A DNA stretch of 64,000 nt, from positions 4,981,163 through 5,045,162 of the forward strand of contig NC_061811.1 of assembly GCF_021462225.1 (NCBI RefSeq), given 5' to 3'. The stretch comes from Girardinichthys multiradiatus. Its lineage: Eukaryota > Chordata > Actinopteri > Cyprinodontiformes > Goodeidae. This document shows, piece after piece, positions 35,429 to 48,872 of this stretch (the stretch's first letter is position 1; every line of letters starts with the position of its first letter). Made by a program: the position numbers and the translations under genes. Under the pieces are notes generated by a model, which was given only the letters and a program-made list of their open reading frames with translations, made no database searches and was not told the origin of the DNA.

Positions 35429-37699
35429 CTACTTTAATACCTGACCAAAACAACCAAGCTTTGCATTTGCCATCTACTGGACCGACAGATATAATTTCAC
35501 TGCTAAAGAGAACAATCATGTCAGGCTGTAAGGTAATGAAATTTGTTCTGTTGGGCCCTGACTCCTCTGCGTTATAGAAAAATGTTCAAACTATTAGAAC
35601 ATAGAATATATAACGCCTAAGAAGCCAAACACTAGCTTGGCTTGCCAGTCACACTGTGGAGACCATGTTCAGTCTTCCATGCCACAGCCACTTCATGCTG
35701 GCTCTAAACAATGCTGACTCCATTTGGGTTGCTGCAGTGGCTGACTGCTTGACATAACCCCTGTCAGTGAGAGCTCAGATAGGTGACACTTGACAGATGT
35801 GTAATTGCTGGGAAAGCTCACTGACAGGTGGATGAGCTCAGACACCTGATATGCTTCTGAGGCTGCTGACGGAGGGGATTACACCTTTAAGCAGCACCGG
35901 CAACAGTGTTGTGGCTTTCTTAATGCAACTTGGCTTTAAAAATAAGAAAAAGAAAGTTTGGGATATGTATTCTACATGAAATTGCTTTGAATTGCTTCAG
36001 GATGATGACAGGCTTGTGAGATTACAGCAATAACCCACTACCAGAAGTAGATGTATATTCTCTGTCAGGTTTTGAAAGATTGGTGGGGGCTCGTAGAGCT
36101 TATGCAGAGATGCAATACCTTTTCCTCTCAGGTCAGGTCAAGTGAGCTGGTACCACAAGCAGGAGATAACACTCCAACCCTATAAAAGTCAAGAAGTGAG
36201 ATAAACGCTCACTCCTTGATTGGGAGTGTGCCGGTGTGGGGGAGATGGTGCGATCATACGGGTGGAACAGCGAGATGCAGATGGGGGCGTGTGCGTTTTC
36301 TGTGTGGGACTCTAATTCTAATCAATGATCTCCTTCAGTGCAGAGCAGAACAGCACAATGCCTGCACACCTGTCCATCATTCAGCATCTCCTGTTCTACC
36401 TCTTCAAAAAGGGTGAGAAAAAATATAATAAAAACCCTTTAGCTCCCAGTGAAGGGTTTGAAAGCATGCGAGGAGGGTGAAGGAGGCGTGCTTTGAGGCC
36501 CAGACATTCGCTTTTCTTTTCATAGCCAGGAAGACCATGTTATTAAAGCTGCGGTTACTGAATAGGGAGGAGAGAGATGGATGCATTTGGAGGTGACCTC
36601 AATTGCACCGGCGCACTATCTCAGCCAAAGTCTCATTTTACCAAAAAGGACAGGGGCAGAGAAAAGAGGAATTGACAATATATTTTGTACCATTATGCAC
36701 AGACAGAGTATAGAGATTTAGGGAAGATATAGGGGCTAGTTGCTCTTGCTGTACCCAAGAAGCTCTGCTCAGTTCATTGGGGGTATTTTCCCATATAACT
36801 GGGATAGCTTTCATCTTGCCTGCCAAAAGGCATGGCAGTGGAGAAGAGCACCAAAAGGGAGCTATCACTTCCCCCATTTCCTGGGCCCAGACAAAGCCAT
36901 CCAAGCACGCAGTCTGCCTAAGATGATATTTTTCTGATCAAAGAGCCTGGAGTTGTCAGCAGCCGAGGCTAGTGCAGCAACCTGATTGCTCCTGGATAGA
37001 TTTGTCCCTTTGATCAGAAACGACTCTGACTGCAGGCACTGTTTATGCAAAGAAAAGATGGCAGAGCAAAATATCACCAGTGGTATGTGGAAACAGGCAG
37101 GGGGAAGGTCTTGAGCTGCAGGATATGTCGGCTCACACAATAATACACGATGAAATCTGTTGTAATTACAGCTAATTAGATAACACTGCATAAAGCCTTG
37201 TCTACAACTTGTTGCTGTGATGCTTTGCGCTGACAGCTAGAATTTTCACTCGTTCATTACTCCTGATTAGCTGATAGGTTCTGTGTCTAATTATATCTCC
37301 ATACATAAGATATATGAGCCAGATAATGGAATGTACTGTATATGAAAAAACTGGCATTTTTACAAAGTGATAACTTAGTCAAACAATGCAAACAACTTTC
37401 TCCATCGTTTAAATATTCGGTAGCAATAAATTCATGTGGACTTGAAATAACTGTGTCTTAATATATTGATGCAAATTCTAATAGCATGAGTTGAAATTAG
37501 ATCTGAGAATGTGGCACAGATAAAATGTTTGTTACAGATAAAAACTTTGGTTTTGGATGTTACCCATGCAGTTTACACAAACAGAGTTGAATTAAACAAG
37601 AACCGCTTTGTTCTAAGTCATTTAAAAATTGAATTTTCTATATATCAACATTTTTATGACCTACAAGTCTTACGCTTAAAAGACGTTTATCTGAATGCC
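35429..37699. other. No gene recognised; possible conserved non-coding stretch
   Basis: 36940-37210 is repeat-free with TAATTA/ATTAG cores and an octamer-like ATGCAAAG, resembling regulatory DNA. Impression only. Confidence 0.35.
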
Positions 37700-38340
37700 T
37701 TTCTTCATGCATCACTGATCCCTTTATTACTTAGGAACCACTTAGGAGCTGCCTTAATTCTTTGCGGGACAGATTCAAAAAAGCGCCAGAAATCTTTCTG
37801 AGATTTCTATCCAGATCAACAGATTTATCGGCTGCATATCTATGAAACCAATCCCTTGTTCCACCACATCTCAAAGGTGCTCTATTGGATTGAGATCTGG
37901 TGACTGATGGCCACAGGAGAACAATGATTTTAATGTCAAGTTCAAGAAACCAATTTGGGATGATTTGAGCTTTGTGACATGTTGCATTATCCTGCTGTAG
38001 GTAGATATAAAAGATGTGACACTGTGTCCATACGGGATGAACATGGTCATGACCAATACTCAGGAAGGCTTAGATGTGTGCAGAAATGGTTTTCTGCATA
38101 ACTTGTTTGTAACAAGTTGTTATTTGAGCTACTGTTCCCTTTCTGCCACCTCAAACCAGTCAGCCTTTTCTCCCCTGACCACTGACATAAACTAAATTAT
38201 ATCACTCACAGCATATTTCTTTTAATTATCACTCTCTTTAAAACTGAGAGGTAGTTCTGCATAAAAATTCCAGTAGATTAACAATTTCTGAAATACTGTT
38301 GTTGGTCCCACCCCGTCTGGCCAAAACTTTGTGTGATTGG
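37700..38340 (-). mobile_element. Second Tc1/mariner family, decayed copy
   Basis: 37860-38100 matches the reverse complement of the same family as 22619-22985, catalytic half: 'ggattgagatctggtgactg' (37888-37907, complement of SPDLNPIEHLW), 'caagttcaagaaaccaatttgg', and 'gacatgttgcattatcctgctg' (complement of the QQDNAxCHK region). 38120-38330 covers the N-terminal half including 'attccagtagattaacaatttctgaaatact'. Stops and shifts throughout. Confidence 0.7.
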
Positions 38341-39214
38341 CTGACTTGGTATTTCAATTTACTAGCAATTGATCGTGTGTAATAAAGTTCCCAGTGTGTT
38401 TTTTTTTTTTTTTTTTTGTGATATAACTGATCTTGTTTTGCTGAGGTATTCCGGATAGCTTTGAATTAAACTATGTTTAGTCAGGTCTTTCTCCAGTGTA
38501 AAATGATATACATCACTTTCAATCAAATCTGCATTCAATTGGCTGATTAGCCTCGCTTGATGTCTCCTCTCCCAGGAAGCACAGGATGACAAGAGGATAG
38601 CTAAGTACATGGAGATTTAGTAAGAAAGAAGCAACAAACTGATCAAAAACCCTCACACATACAGGTCAGATGAGACAACTGATGAAAAGATTTGTTCACA
38701 ATAAATGCTTTTGCATTGACTCTACATTCACATTTTCCACCTGCCTCGAACATGTATCTGGCATCATTTGATAAGTCTCTTTATGGATATTTTCATTTTG
38801 TGTTTAACCCAGTTCTGTACCCAAAGTTAGAAAGATTACCAAAAGGCCACGGCCTGAAGAAATCTGTGCAGAAAAGAACCCTGTAGAAGCAATAAACCCA
38901 ACAATCCTCAATCACAACACACAAGAAAACATCCATGTGTTTCCGATCGACTCTTTCTATTTCTATGCATCCTTCGGGTTTTGTAAAGTGGTTCCCAGAA
39001 AAGTCAAATCTAGCCCACAAACATTTCTTAAATACAGAGATCAATAAACTCTTGATAAATCTTTATTTAGGTTTAGTCAGAAAAATTTGGCAACTTAAAC
39101 AACCCCTAATGTTCCCCTCTTTAGTCTGCAGTAGTAGTTGTAGAGGAGAATTAGCGTGAGTACCTTAGATAGTTTGATTATTAACAATGTTGAACTATTG
39201 TTAACACTGTCAGT
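38341..39214. other. No gene recognised
   Basis: A T run occupies 38398-38417. Nothing else supported. Confidence 0.5.
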
Positions 39215-39412
39215 GTATGCTATACAAATGCAGTAGATACTGCACTTGTATAGCACTTTACACTACAATCAGTCATCCACCCATTCATACAAACATTCAC
39301 ACGCTGACAGTGGTAAGCTACATTGTAGCCACAGCTGCCCAGGGGCAGACTGACAGAAGTGAGGCTGCCATACAATCGGTGCCACCGGGCCCTCTGACCA
39401 GCATCAGCAGGC
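39215..39412 (-). repeat. SINE-like repeat, family 1, partial copy
   Basis: Minus-strand reading matches the body and 3' part of 23470-23672 (gtggcaccgattgtatggca; cagtctgcccctgggcagc; 'gtgctatacaagtg'). The head with the B box is missing. Confidence 0.6.
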
Positions 39413-40799
39413 AAGGCGAAGGCAAGGTAGAACCAAACTTTTAACTGAACTAGGAAAATGGTGAAGAAAGAATTGTTTACAATGTTCAAACCCATCTGGA
39501 CAATATTTGCATAAATACATATTTATTTATCACTGTCAAAATGTTTTTAAAAGACAGAAACGTAAAAAGACCTGACAATATTGCATTACCTTGTTTCCTA
39601 TTTATTCTGCATATTAAATAAGTTCAGGTCACTGCTTTCAGGGACATCCACCTTTTATTTTGTTTCTCTGTCTTCTCTGTCATGTTCCACATTAAAAATA
39701 TAGAACTCAGCACGCCTCCTGCAGTGAGATGTCAAATGGAGCTTAATTTATGGATGCAAAATGCATTTTCCAACGGCTTTTTCCCTTTAGTTTGTTGTGT
39801 TGATGACAGGTGCTATTTAAGGATGTTCCAGCCTCATGTGTGCTTGCAATTTAGGTCGGTAGAAGAAAAGGGTAAAAAAAAAAACAGAAAAAAGAAAAGA
39901 AGAACATGGTCAAGTAGTTGGATAAGCTGTGATTAACATCCAAATGCTGTATTTGAGTCAAAAAGTGATGGGTAATTCAGGTAATTTCTGACAGCTGATG
40001 AAAACAGAAATCATTGTGCAGGGCAGAGGTGTAATTATGTATTTATGAGGGGAAGAGGACCTCGGGGGTAGCAGGAATAAGAGATGCGTATATGCAGTGA
40101 CTTGCCTGAGCACTGCCTTGCTACTGTAATGTTTGCTCATTTCCCTGTGTGGATGCTTTTCTCAGCTTTACGCTGAACTTTTGTTTGTGCCATCAATTTA
40201 CTGTATCGGCCAGCACTGCCTTTTATGGACTGTACAGGAGGGTTAAATGTTGTATGATTAAGGGATGAATGCTCTGCTGAGACATGGGCCAAAGTGAAGT
40301 AAAGAGTCTTGCCCAGAGGAACATCCATGGCCGTTTGTGTGTTGTGAGAAACTCTTCCTAGATTTAAGGCAGATTTAAAAAGCAGATGATGTTGAATAAC
40401 ATTCAATGTTCAAGTATAGATGTATTCAGGAAGGTACAAAAGCATTTGGACAGTGGCACAGTTTATGTTGTTTCATCATGATTAGAAACGTGACTAAAGA
40501 TGTGGTTTTAACATGTAATTTAGGTCAAATTTGGGCATAGAAGGAATTCAGACAGCTATGAAGAAGGACTTTGAGGTTGGCCTCAAGGAAGTTCTGGAAA
40601 ACTGTTTGATGATGAAGAAAGGGGAAACCAAGGCCTTGGGCTGTGGGGAAGGGCTGTAGACATGGACTTAGGATATCATCTTGAGGTGAAAAGAACACTT
40701 TGACAGTTTCCTCGATCTAACTACCATGTCTTCCATGAAGGAGGCATTGTCTGAAGACTGAAAAGGTTAGTTAATCACCATGTCAGAGGTTGGTGAGGT
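39413..40799. other. No gene recognised
   Basis: No supported feature; 40420-40800 might be outer parts of the LINE fragment that follows. Confidence 0.45.
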
Positions 40800-41145
40800 T
40801 GGTAAAAGAAAAAAACTGAAGAAGGGTGGACCAGATTTGCCCTGAGATTCAGACGTCTCAGGACAATTTTGGGTGGCTGAAGCTAAAACATGTCTGGGGT
40901 GGCAGACTTGTGTGGTGTTCAAAACTACTAGGAAAAGGGGACCACAATGTCAAGGGATTACACTTCTCAGACTCTCTGGAAGAAATCGGAGGAGTGGTAA
41001 AGGACGTTCCTACCGACTGTCAAAGCTTGGATTTGATAAGAGCAATTGGACTTTTATATCTGACCGTGGAACCGAGGACCAGATTTTTACCTTGGCAGAA
41101 TTGCTGAGGGTCATGGACGTTTGGTGCATGTGGTCTTAATTTATT
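40800..41145 (+). pseudogene. LINE reverse-transcriptase fragment
   Basis: Plus-strand pieces in changing frames read like the N-terminal part of a LINE RT: KGDHNVKGLHFSDSLEEI (equivalent to the KKGDxxxCxNYRGISLL block) and RGTEDQIFTLAELLRV (equivalent to the RGTxDQIFTLxxILE block). The catalytic YADD box would lie downstream and is absent. Clade not assigned; different from the L2-like copies. Confidence 0.6.
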
Positions 41146-41307
41146 GTTTTAGAATAGTTTTAAGTATTGTTAAGTTTTATAACAAATATCCATATGTTCA
41201 AATATGCTACACAAACACACAGGCTTTCATGGGGTGTCCAATATTTTTTCACATGACTGTACATTCTTTTTGTTTTGAAAGTTTGTTTGCTTTAAGCTTG
41301 ACAGATA

Positions 41308-42566
41308 CAGGGGTTGGACAATGAAACTGAAACACCTGGTTTTAGACCACAATAATTTATTAGTATGGTGTAGGGCCTCCTTTTGCGGCCAATTCGTTTT
41401 GGGAATGACATATACAAGTCCTGCACAGTGGTCAGAGGGATTTTAAGCCATTCTTCTTGCAGGATAGTGGCCAGGTCACTACGTGATACTGGTGGAGGAA
41501 AACGTTTCCTGACTCGCTCCTCCAAAACACCCCAAAGTGGCTCAATAATATTTAGATCTGGTGACTGTGCAGGCCATGGGAGATGTTCAACTTCACTTTC
41601 ATGTTCATCAAACCAATCTTTCACCAGTCTTGCTGTGTGTATTGGTGCATTGTCATCCTGATGCACGGCACCGCCTTCAGGATACAATGTTTGAACCATT
41701 GGATGCACATGGTCCTCAAGAATGGTTCGGTAGTCCTTGGCAGTGATGCGCCCATCTAGCACAAGTATTGGGCCAAGGGAATGCCATGATATGGCAGCCC
41801 AAACCATCACTGATCCACCCCCATGCTTCACTCTGGGCATGCAACAGTCTGGGTGGTACGCTTCTTTGGGGCGTCTCCACACCGTAACTCTCCCGGATGT
41901 GGGGAAAATAGTAAAGGTGGACTCATCAGAGAACAATACATGTTTCACATTGTCCACAGCCCAAGATTTGCGTTCCTTGCACCATTGAAACCGACGTTTG
42001 GCATTGGCATGAGTGACCAAAAGTTTGGCTATAGCAGCCCGGCCGTGTATATTGACCCTGTAGAGCTCCTGACGGACAGTTCTGGTGGAAACAGGAGAGT
42101 TGAGGTGCACATTTAATTCTGCCGTGATTTGGGCAGCCGTGGTTTTATGTTTTTTGGATACAATCCGGGTTAGCACCCGAACATCCCTTTCAGACAGCTT
42201 CCTCTTGCGTCCACCGCTAATCCTGTTGGATGTGGTTCATCCTTCTTGGTGGTATGCTGACATTACCCTGGATACCGTGGCTCTTGATACATCACAGAGA
42301 CTTGCTGTCTTGGTCACAGATGAGCCAGCAAGACGTGCACCAACAATTTGTCCTCTTTTGAACTCTGGTATGTCACCCATAATGTTGTGTGCCTTTCAAT
42401 ATTTTGAGCAAAACTGTGCTCTTACCCTGCTAATTGAACCTTCACACTCTGCTCTTACTGGTGCAATGTGCAATCAATGAAGACTGGCTACCAGGCTGGT
42501 CCAATTTAGCCATGAAACCTCCCACACTAAAATGACAGTGGTTTCAGTTTCATTGTCCAACCCCTG
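41308..42566 (-). mobile_element. Tc1/mariner DD36E element, near-complete copy 2
   Basis: 1259 bp with TIRs beginning CAGGGGTTGGACAATGAAAC at both ends and TA on both sides (41306-41307, 42567-42568). It is exactly 11 bp shorter than copy 1, explained by one deletion in the transposase C-terminus. Confidence 0.93.
41360..42380 (-). pseudogene. DD36E transposase, early stop and C-terminal frameshift
   Basis: Start ATG at 42380-42378 (MGDIPEFKR). Codon 48 in the turn after the helix-turn-helix is TGA at 42239-42237 where copies 1 and 3 have CGA, a CpG-decay-type change. From 42176 the frame is open through the catalytic core with FSDEST, QDDNAP and NIIEPLW, so D, D and E are all intact with 36-residue spacing. 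Near 41390 an 11-bp deletion between two ATTG repeats shifts the frame and replaces the normal GGPTPY terminus. The normal stop would be at 41360-41362. Confidence 0.9.
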
Positions 42567-45500
42567 TATAACGAACACTGCATCATCTGTAATATGTTGT
42601 TGATGAGATTCTTGCTCATAGCAAGATAAAATATATACAACCACTAATAAACAGAAAAAGACAAAATATGTGACCAAACAAGTGGTAAGAAAAACAATTG
42701 CAAAAAAAAAACACGTAAAGGCTTGTTAAACCATCTTAAAAGGAGGAAAGTCAGCATTTAATGATGTTCAGACAGTCAATGACCATAATTGATTTTAGAA
42801 AGAAAATTAGCTTGTTAAAAATTGTGAGAATAGAATAAATAAGTGATTTCAAATTTTTCAAGTGTCAGTGACATTGTACTCTGGGATCACATTTTGTTTT
42901 TCATTTTAAATTATACAGTTCTGCAAATGTACTACAGGCATTGTAAAAAAAGAAATAAAAGTAATATGTATATGTTAATAAATGTATTTTATGTATGTTT
43001 ACTCCTAATTGCCTTTAGGGAATTCATAGATGCATGTCCTGAGTCCTTGTAAGGAAAGAGAGCCTCAAACAAATGGTACTGAAATTAAATCAAGGCCAGT
43101 TTAAATCAAACTCCATTCAAGACTCTGTCAATCCAGTGTGACATTTGTGATATGGACAACACCTTCAATCTATTCCTGCCTACCCTGCTGGCCATGTAAA
43201 GTTTAATGAGCACCTTTTGTGGAGTTATGTGAATAATGTAAACACTACAGAGCTTTAATGCACCTATGGTGCATCTGTCTCCAGGATGGACTGAGACTAC
43301 ATGAAGGAGCAATGAAAATTAAAAAAGCCTGAGGGTAAAGAAGGAACGGAGATTGAAAAAAGGGATAAGTTTAAAGGCAGACACATTAATTTAAATGCAT
43401 CATTGTGCCAATTCCAATGCAGAACAGAAATCAGCGTGAGCAGAGAGCTCATCACCCCATACTCACTTATCTCCCCTCTGCTGCTCAACTATGTCAACCT
43501 GCTCTTCACATTAGGACGTGAAACACAGAGTGACACACTGACTGTGGGGAGGATGTTTTCTAGGAAACTCTAGAGAGCACAGCAGGTGACAGGAGGGAAA
43601 TATAGTTACAGATAAAACAGACAATCATGTTCCTGCTGTCCGGCAGACAGGATTAATCTTCAGAGCAGAGGGAGAAGGAGATGCATCATAATGTTACTGA
43701 AACAAGCAGCATTCTAAGGAAAATACGTTTTAACAGGCCTCCAAAACACACAATATCACAAAAGCAACAGAAAGTGTATTTAAATTACTAAAAACAATTT
43801 GTTTTCATGTTTCTTGTTATATCAAACTCTGAAAAACTGAAAAAGAAATATGACTGATTGTCACAGATGCTAATGGCTAATTAATTTCAAAATCCATTCA
43901 TCAGAACAGAAAGTCATCCTTTTAAAGAGCATTTCTCATTATATTTTAAATATACCAGAAAACCTAACATGAACAAATCCCAATTGGCCTTGCCATTGGT
44001 TTTGAAAGCAGACAACTCATTTTAAAACACCTTTCTAACTTAAAAAGCCTTTTTAGTCCCACCCATGAAAACAGGAAGCTACTTCCATGTATGGATGGTG
44101 ACGAAATGTCTGTAACAGCACCTTTTGACAATCTTTCACATTAATCACAGAAGGATAAATGTCCTGAGAAAAAGATATTTTAATGAAAATTTGTCAAATG
44201 GATGTGTAGCCACTTTATTGGCAATACGGAACAAAACAGAGCGATTGCTTTTGCTACAAAGATGCCAACAATGTGGATGTGTTCTGGGGAAGTAAGGATG
44301 GATGGGATTTCTCCTCACCCACAAAAACAGCATTTCTGTTAGAAACGCTTTCTGCCCCAGGATTAGGACACAACTGAAATATTGGATTTAGAAGAGAAGG
44401 AAGAGGACAGAACACAGTTTATGCTTGAACAGATAGTTGAGCAGGAGGTCAGCAGTCAGACTATTAAGGTGACTGTTGGTGTTGTTTATGAGTATAAAGT
44501 TAATTTAAATCAGCATTTCTTTCATTGTGACTGAGGTAAATGAAATATAGAACAGTAGACTGCAGATAACTTCCATTTGTCAAATTTGTAAGATTAGCTT
44601 GAAAGAGAAAAGTGAAATTTTAACAATCACTTCTTTGCTCCACGAGATAAAGTTGGGGCCAAGGCTATTGGACATCAGAGTAACAATGCTGGTAAGAAAT
44701 ACTAAGAAACAAAATTGTAGACATTGTAACATTTACCAATAATGCTCCCAGGATTTTAGTCTTTTAAATTTGAGTATTTTTATAAGCTGCCATTCTTCGC
44801 TGTGGTGAATTACAGCCAGACTAGGATAACTACAGGTATTTTCCTACGTTGGTGCCAATATGTTATGCCCTGAGACAACAGCTTGTTCCTCCTCCTCACA
44901 TGATAAATCAGTATATAAATCTTCACTATATGGACAAATATTAACCTGCAGACTTTGCTTTCTCTACTTTTGTCTTTAGTGGTCTTAGTGTATTGCACCA
45001 ATGCCAGAGCTTTCTGACACCATGTTTCATATACCAGTATTTGACAACTTTTGCCTGCGTTGGTCACTGCTTTGTGCTTTTTTACTTTCACCCTTTTTAA
45101 ATATTTCTTGATTTCAGCGACGAAAAAGAATTTACCTGACTAGTCTGTCACACACCCCTCACTCCGAACTTCAGCATTATAATTAGAAATTTCCTTTAAA
45201 TTAGTTCTCCGAACCCCCACCAATACACCACTCAAAAGACTGGTTCGCCTCTATATTCTCTGAGATCTCTTTCCTATTGAATAAGCAATGGAGCGTTTCC
45301 CCTTCACTTGTCCACACCAGACAGGCCTGAGCATCCCTCCCATGCCTCAGCTCCCTCCTCTAACCCCTCTTTCCCATCTCTACAGATTGAGCTCCCTCTC
45401 TTCCCTCCACCCTCCACTCTTCTCAGTTCCTGCTCTTAGCCGCATGAAGACACAAAAGAAGGCTTCGGCTTAGTGGCCTTGTGATGGATGCATTTTCGTA

Positions 45501-48500
45501 GGCCAATCTCTGTTATCTTTGAGAAACAGGACTCAGACTCTATTCTCTGAGGGCTTTCTGATTTTCTCTGACACATGCACCACCCACACCTATTTCTTAT
45601 TTTCATTCTGCATGTTTTCTTCCATCATTTTCCTGAGATCAATAATTAAAACTCGTAAGCATCAATGCTGACCTTGTGTGACCCTAAGCTTAAAGCTTGG
45701 ATTTTTTCCCATATTGAGCAACCAAGCTCTTGTCCCAGTATTGTCACTCAGGCACAAAATGTGGAGGCCTGGAATGCCCCAAGGTCAAGTACTGGCTTCT
45801 GAACAATAGGAGGCCCGTACTCTCCACATCCATACAGATGACCCCCCCTGGTTGTCCCTCTTCAAATTGATTTGCTATGCAGCAACATCTCCAAGTCAAT
45901 CAATTTAATTAATTTAAAGCAGATGGGTCAAATTTAGCAGCAAATCCCAATTTGAGCTAAAAATATGGAACCATATACATCTAATGGATGTCGATCTCAA
46001 TTCAAATGCAAATAAGGATTGTTGTTTTCATTTGTTAACGTTACATTTTTTTTATCTTTAAGATTTTTTGGGGGACTAAGAGCAGAAATCTAATGAACTT
46101 TAGTGTTATCCATTTCATTTTTTTTATAAACAATAATCACTGGAATATGTTTATTGTATGCAAAGGTTGATTTACACTTAGATTGTGTTGCATTAAAATA
46201 GTTATTAAAGGACTCACCTTAATGCCTTCAGTGTCACCATGCAGCACCTTGATTTGCCCCGCCTAACAAGATTGTGGGGGTTTAAAAAATTCCCTCTACA
46301 ATAAGCACCTTTATTTTTTGCTCAGTCTGCAGTTTGCTGCTTCCTCATTTCCCAGCCATGTACTTCCACTAGGTCTTGATGTATCGTATATCTCTGTTTT
46401 TCCTGAGTGGCTCTTTTTGGGCATAAGGTCAGGGGGTGAAATAAAGCAGACCCCGTTTTGAAGGCGAAACGATCTCCAAAGCCTGAACCTGAGGTCAGTC
46501 CCCCCAGCCCTGGCCTGACAGGAACTACGTCCGACAAAGGCGCAGTTTGTTACAAAGTAGTAAAGGAAGGGAAAAAAAGAAACACAACAGGGAGGGTTAT
46601 TTGGTGTTCCTTTGACCCCTCAAGCCCTTTGAGATGAAAAGGCTTTCAATTTTTACCAAGGAAAACCAGTTCAGCAGAGAACACCGGTATAGGCTTCAAA
46701 GCTCAGCAGAAATTTTAATCAGAGACAAATCACTGTATATTGTGGGGTGAACAGAACACTGCTGCAATAGTTTAAAGGGGCAAAGGGGAAAAATAGTGAA
46801 AGATGACATAAGCCGTGACATTGTATGTTTGCACCCAATGACCGATGCTTGCATGGTCTTTCCAAACTTGACAAGTCATTGCAAGAGTATCTCAGAGTTT
46901 ATGTCATTGTGAAAATGAAATAATGTTAAGAGCGAATAAATTTTCCTTCCAGATCGTTCTGTATGTCAAACTAACAGAAGGCAAGATTTCTGTAAATTTC
47001 TCACTGATGACAGTTTTATTCCAAACAACACTTTGGCACACTAATTAGAACGTTGACATTAACATGAGCTGATAATTAGTAAGATCAAGTATCAAATGTA
47101 TCCAAAGTGTTCTGGACTTCTGAATGAATAAAATACGATTTTTAACCCTAACATAATTCTTTGCTCTGACACATCTAAGAGAAACTTTCACATGTGTTGT
47201 CAGGCCATTAAATATAAAAACGGGACTTTAAAACGTAGGTTTTAGACTTCTCATGTTTTAAGATCCACCTGTGTAGATAGGAGTTGGAGAGAAGAAGTCC
47301 AGTTGCCTTCTATTTAAGCAGATGGATCACTACTGCTTTGACTAAATCATGATCCTATGAAGCCATTTAAGGTGACCTGCACTAAGACCACTTGATTACA
47401 GTTCCCATCTGAGGTGTGTGGGCTTTGTTAAAACAGAATGGAAGAAAAATTTTAAGGGATTTGTGTAATTATTTCTTCTTACAGTGAATAATATCAACAG
47501 AATACAAGTATTTAAACCACAATGCTGCTTAAAGCATTAGTGTGCCTAATAAAAAACATATTTATTTAAACAACATATGGGTACTTAAAAAAGCCCATTA
47601 GTGTATTGTGCCTTATAGCATTCACTGAACAATTGTAAATAACCTAATTCATATTTAATGTCTTGGTCATCCAGCCTAATGGTCCAGGCAAGGAATAGGC
47701 TATTCAAGGGTCAATCGTTTTATTAAGATTAATGAAGGGGAGCAAAAGGGTACATCATATCTGTACTGCATTTCCTCTTTCTTTGAGCTCCAGCACGGCA
47801 TATTAAAAGCAGGGACTAAGGATTGCCACTTAGCTAGTCTAAATGGCTTATGGATGCTTTTGCCGAGGACACTTAAGGTATGTTTCATCAATTAATTTTT
47901 CATCAACTGAGGAACTTACTTACTCAAAAAAATGGGAAAAGAATGCTGAAGTTCTTTACTCGCATGAATGTTTAAGCGCTTTAGAATGGACCCCGGGACA
48001 AAGGCCCACAATGTGCTGTCTAACATCAGGTAGAGTCATGAACCTCTCAAAGAATGCTAAATTAATCAAATCAATAACAGATATTCTGACTATAATTGTC
48101 ACATTTCTTTTGTAGCTACTGGATTAAAACAGCACAAAGAAATATTTTGCATATTTCCTTGAATCACAAATTCATGTAAGGTTTGATTTTATCCTTAAAA
48201 TTAGGTCTGTCTTCCTGTATAAAAACTGTGATAGAAAGCAACGAATTGAACAAAAAGTTTGCAAACCAGTTGCAATCAGCCCACCAGGAGAACCTCCATG
48301 CCTCTAATAAATATGGTGCATATGTTGTTGGCGTTGAAAAAATTGCCATCCTAATACATGAAATAGAGTATCGCTTGTGGTGGTATTTTCCTTTGTAGAT
48401 ATTTAAATGCTATTACCCATAACCCCCAAAACAGCGACCATGTAATTGTTTTTAAATTCCTTTGACTCTATGATGTTCATATTAACCCTGTTTGGGTATT

Positions 48501-48639
48501 GTTCTACTGCTAGCAGGAAAACACTGTTGCTTCCGCCATGGCATTTGGCAATGTTAGCGTCTGTTGAGGAGCAGAAACGGGAAATACCAGACGTTTACAA
48601 TAACAAGTTTTGAAGAAAAAAAGTCTAACCTAAAGTAAA
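42567..48639. other. About 6 kb with no recognised gene or repeat family
   Basis: No transposon, LTR, LINE or RNA gene recognised, unusual in this repeat-rich window. 47690-48000 and 48180-48380 are repeat-free with a mixed composition that could be regulatory DNA. Small frames at 45288-45473 and 48183-48398 have no known motif. Confidence 0.4.
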
Positions 48640-48740
48640 TATAGGCTTAGACTGCTGGAGGACATACTGATACATTTTTCTCACACTGTTTTTCTCCTAG
48701 TATTCTCCAATTATGCATTATTTGCATTTTTTTCTTTCCT
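48640..48740 (+). repeat. L2-like LINE 3' UTR scrap
   Basis: 'aaatataggcttagactgctggaggacata' pattern and 'tattctccaattatgcattatttgc' match the 3' UTR at 10455-10545 of the LINE tail in Gypsy. About 100 bp, both ends cut. Confidence 0.65.
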
Positions 48741-48872
48741 GCTCAAAACCATGAACCGTGAACTATGATAACCTATTGGATTCTCAATGTCAACATTCAG
48801 ATTGCTACCAAATGGCAAATTAACCGAACCTTGTCCTTACCTTATTTCTGAGGCAGTCTCAGCTGAGACTTA

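Noticed and set aside
41383..42480. Several plus-strand frames over the second DD36E copy
   Set aside because: They are reverse-strand shadows of the transposase gene; the same shadows occur over copy 1.
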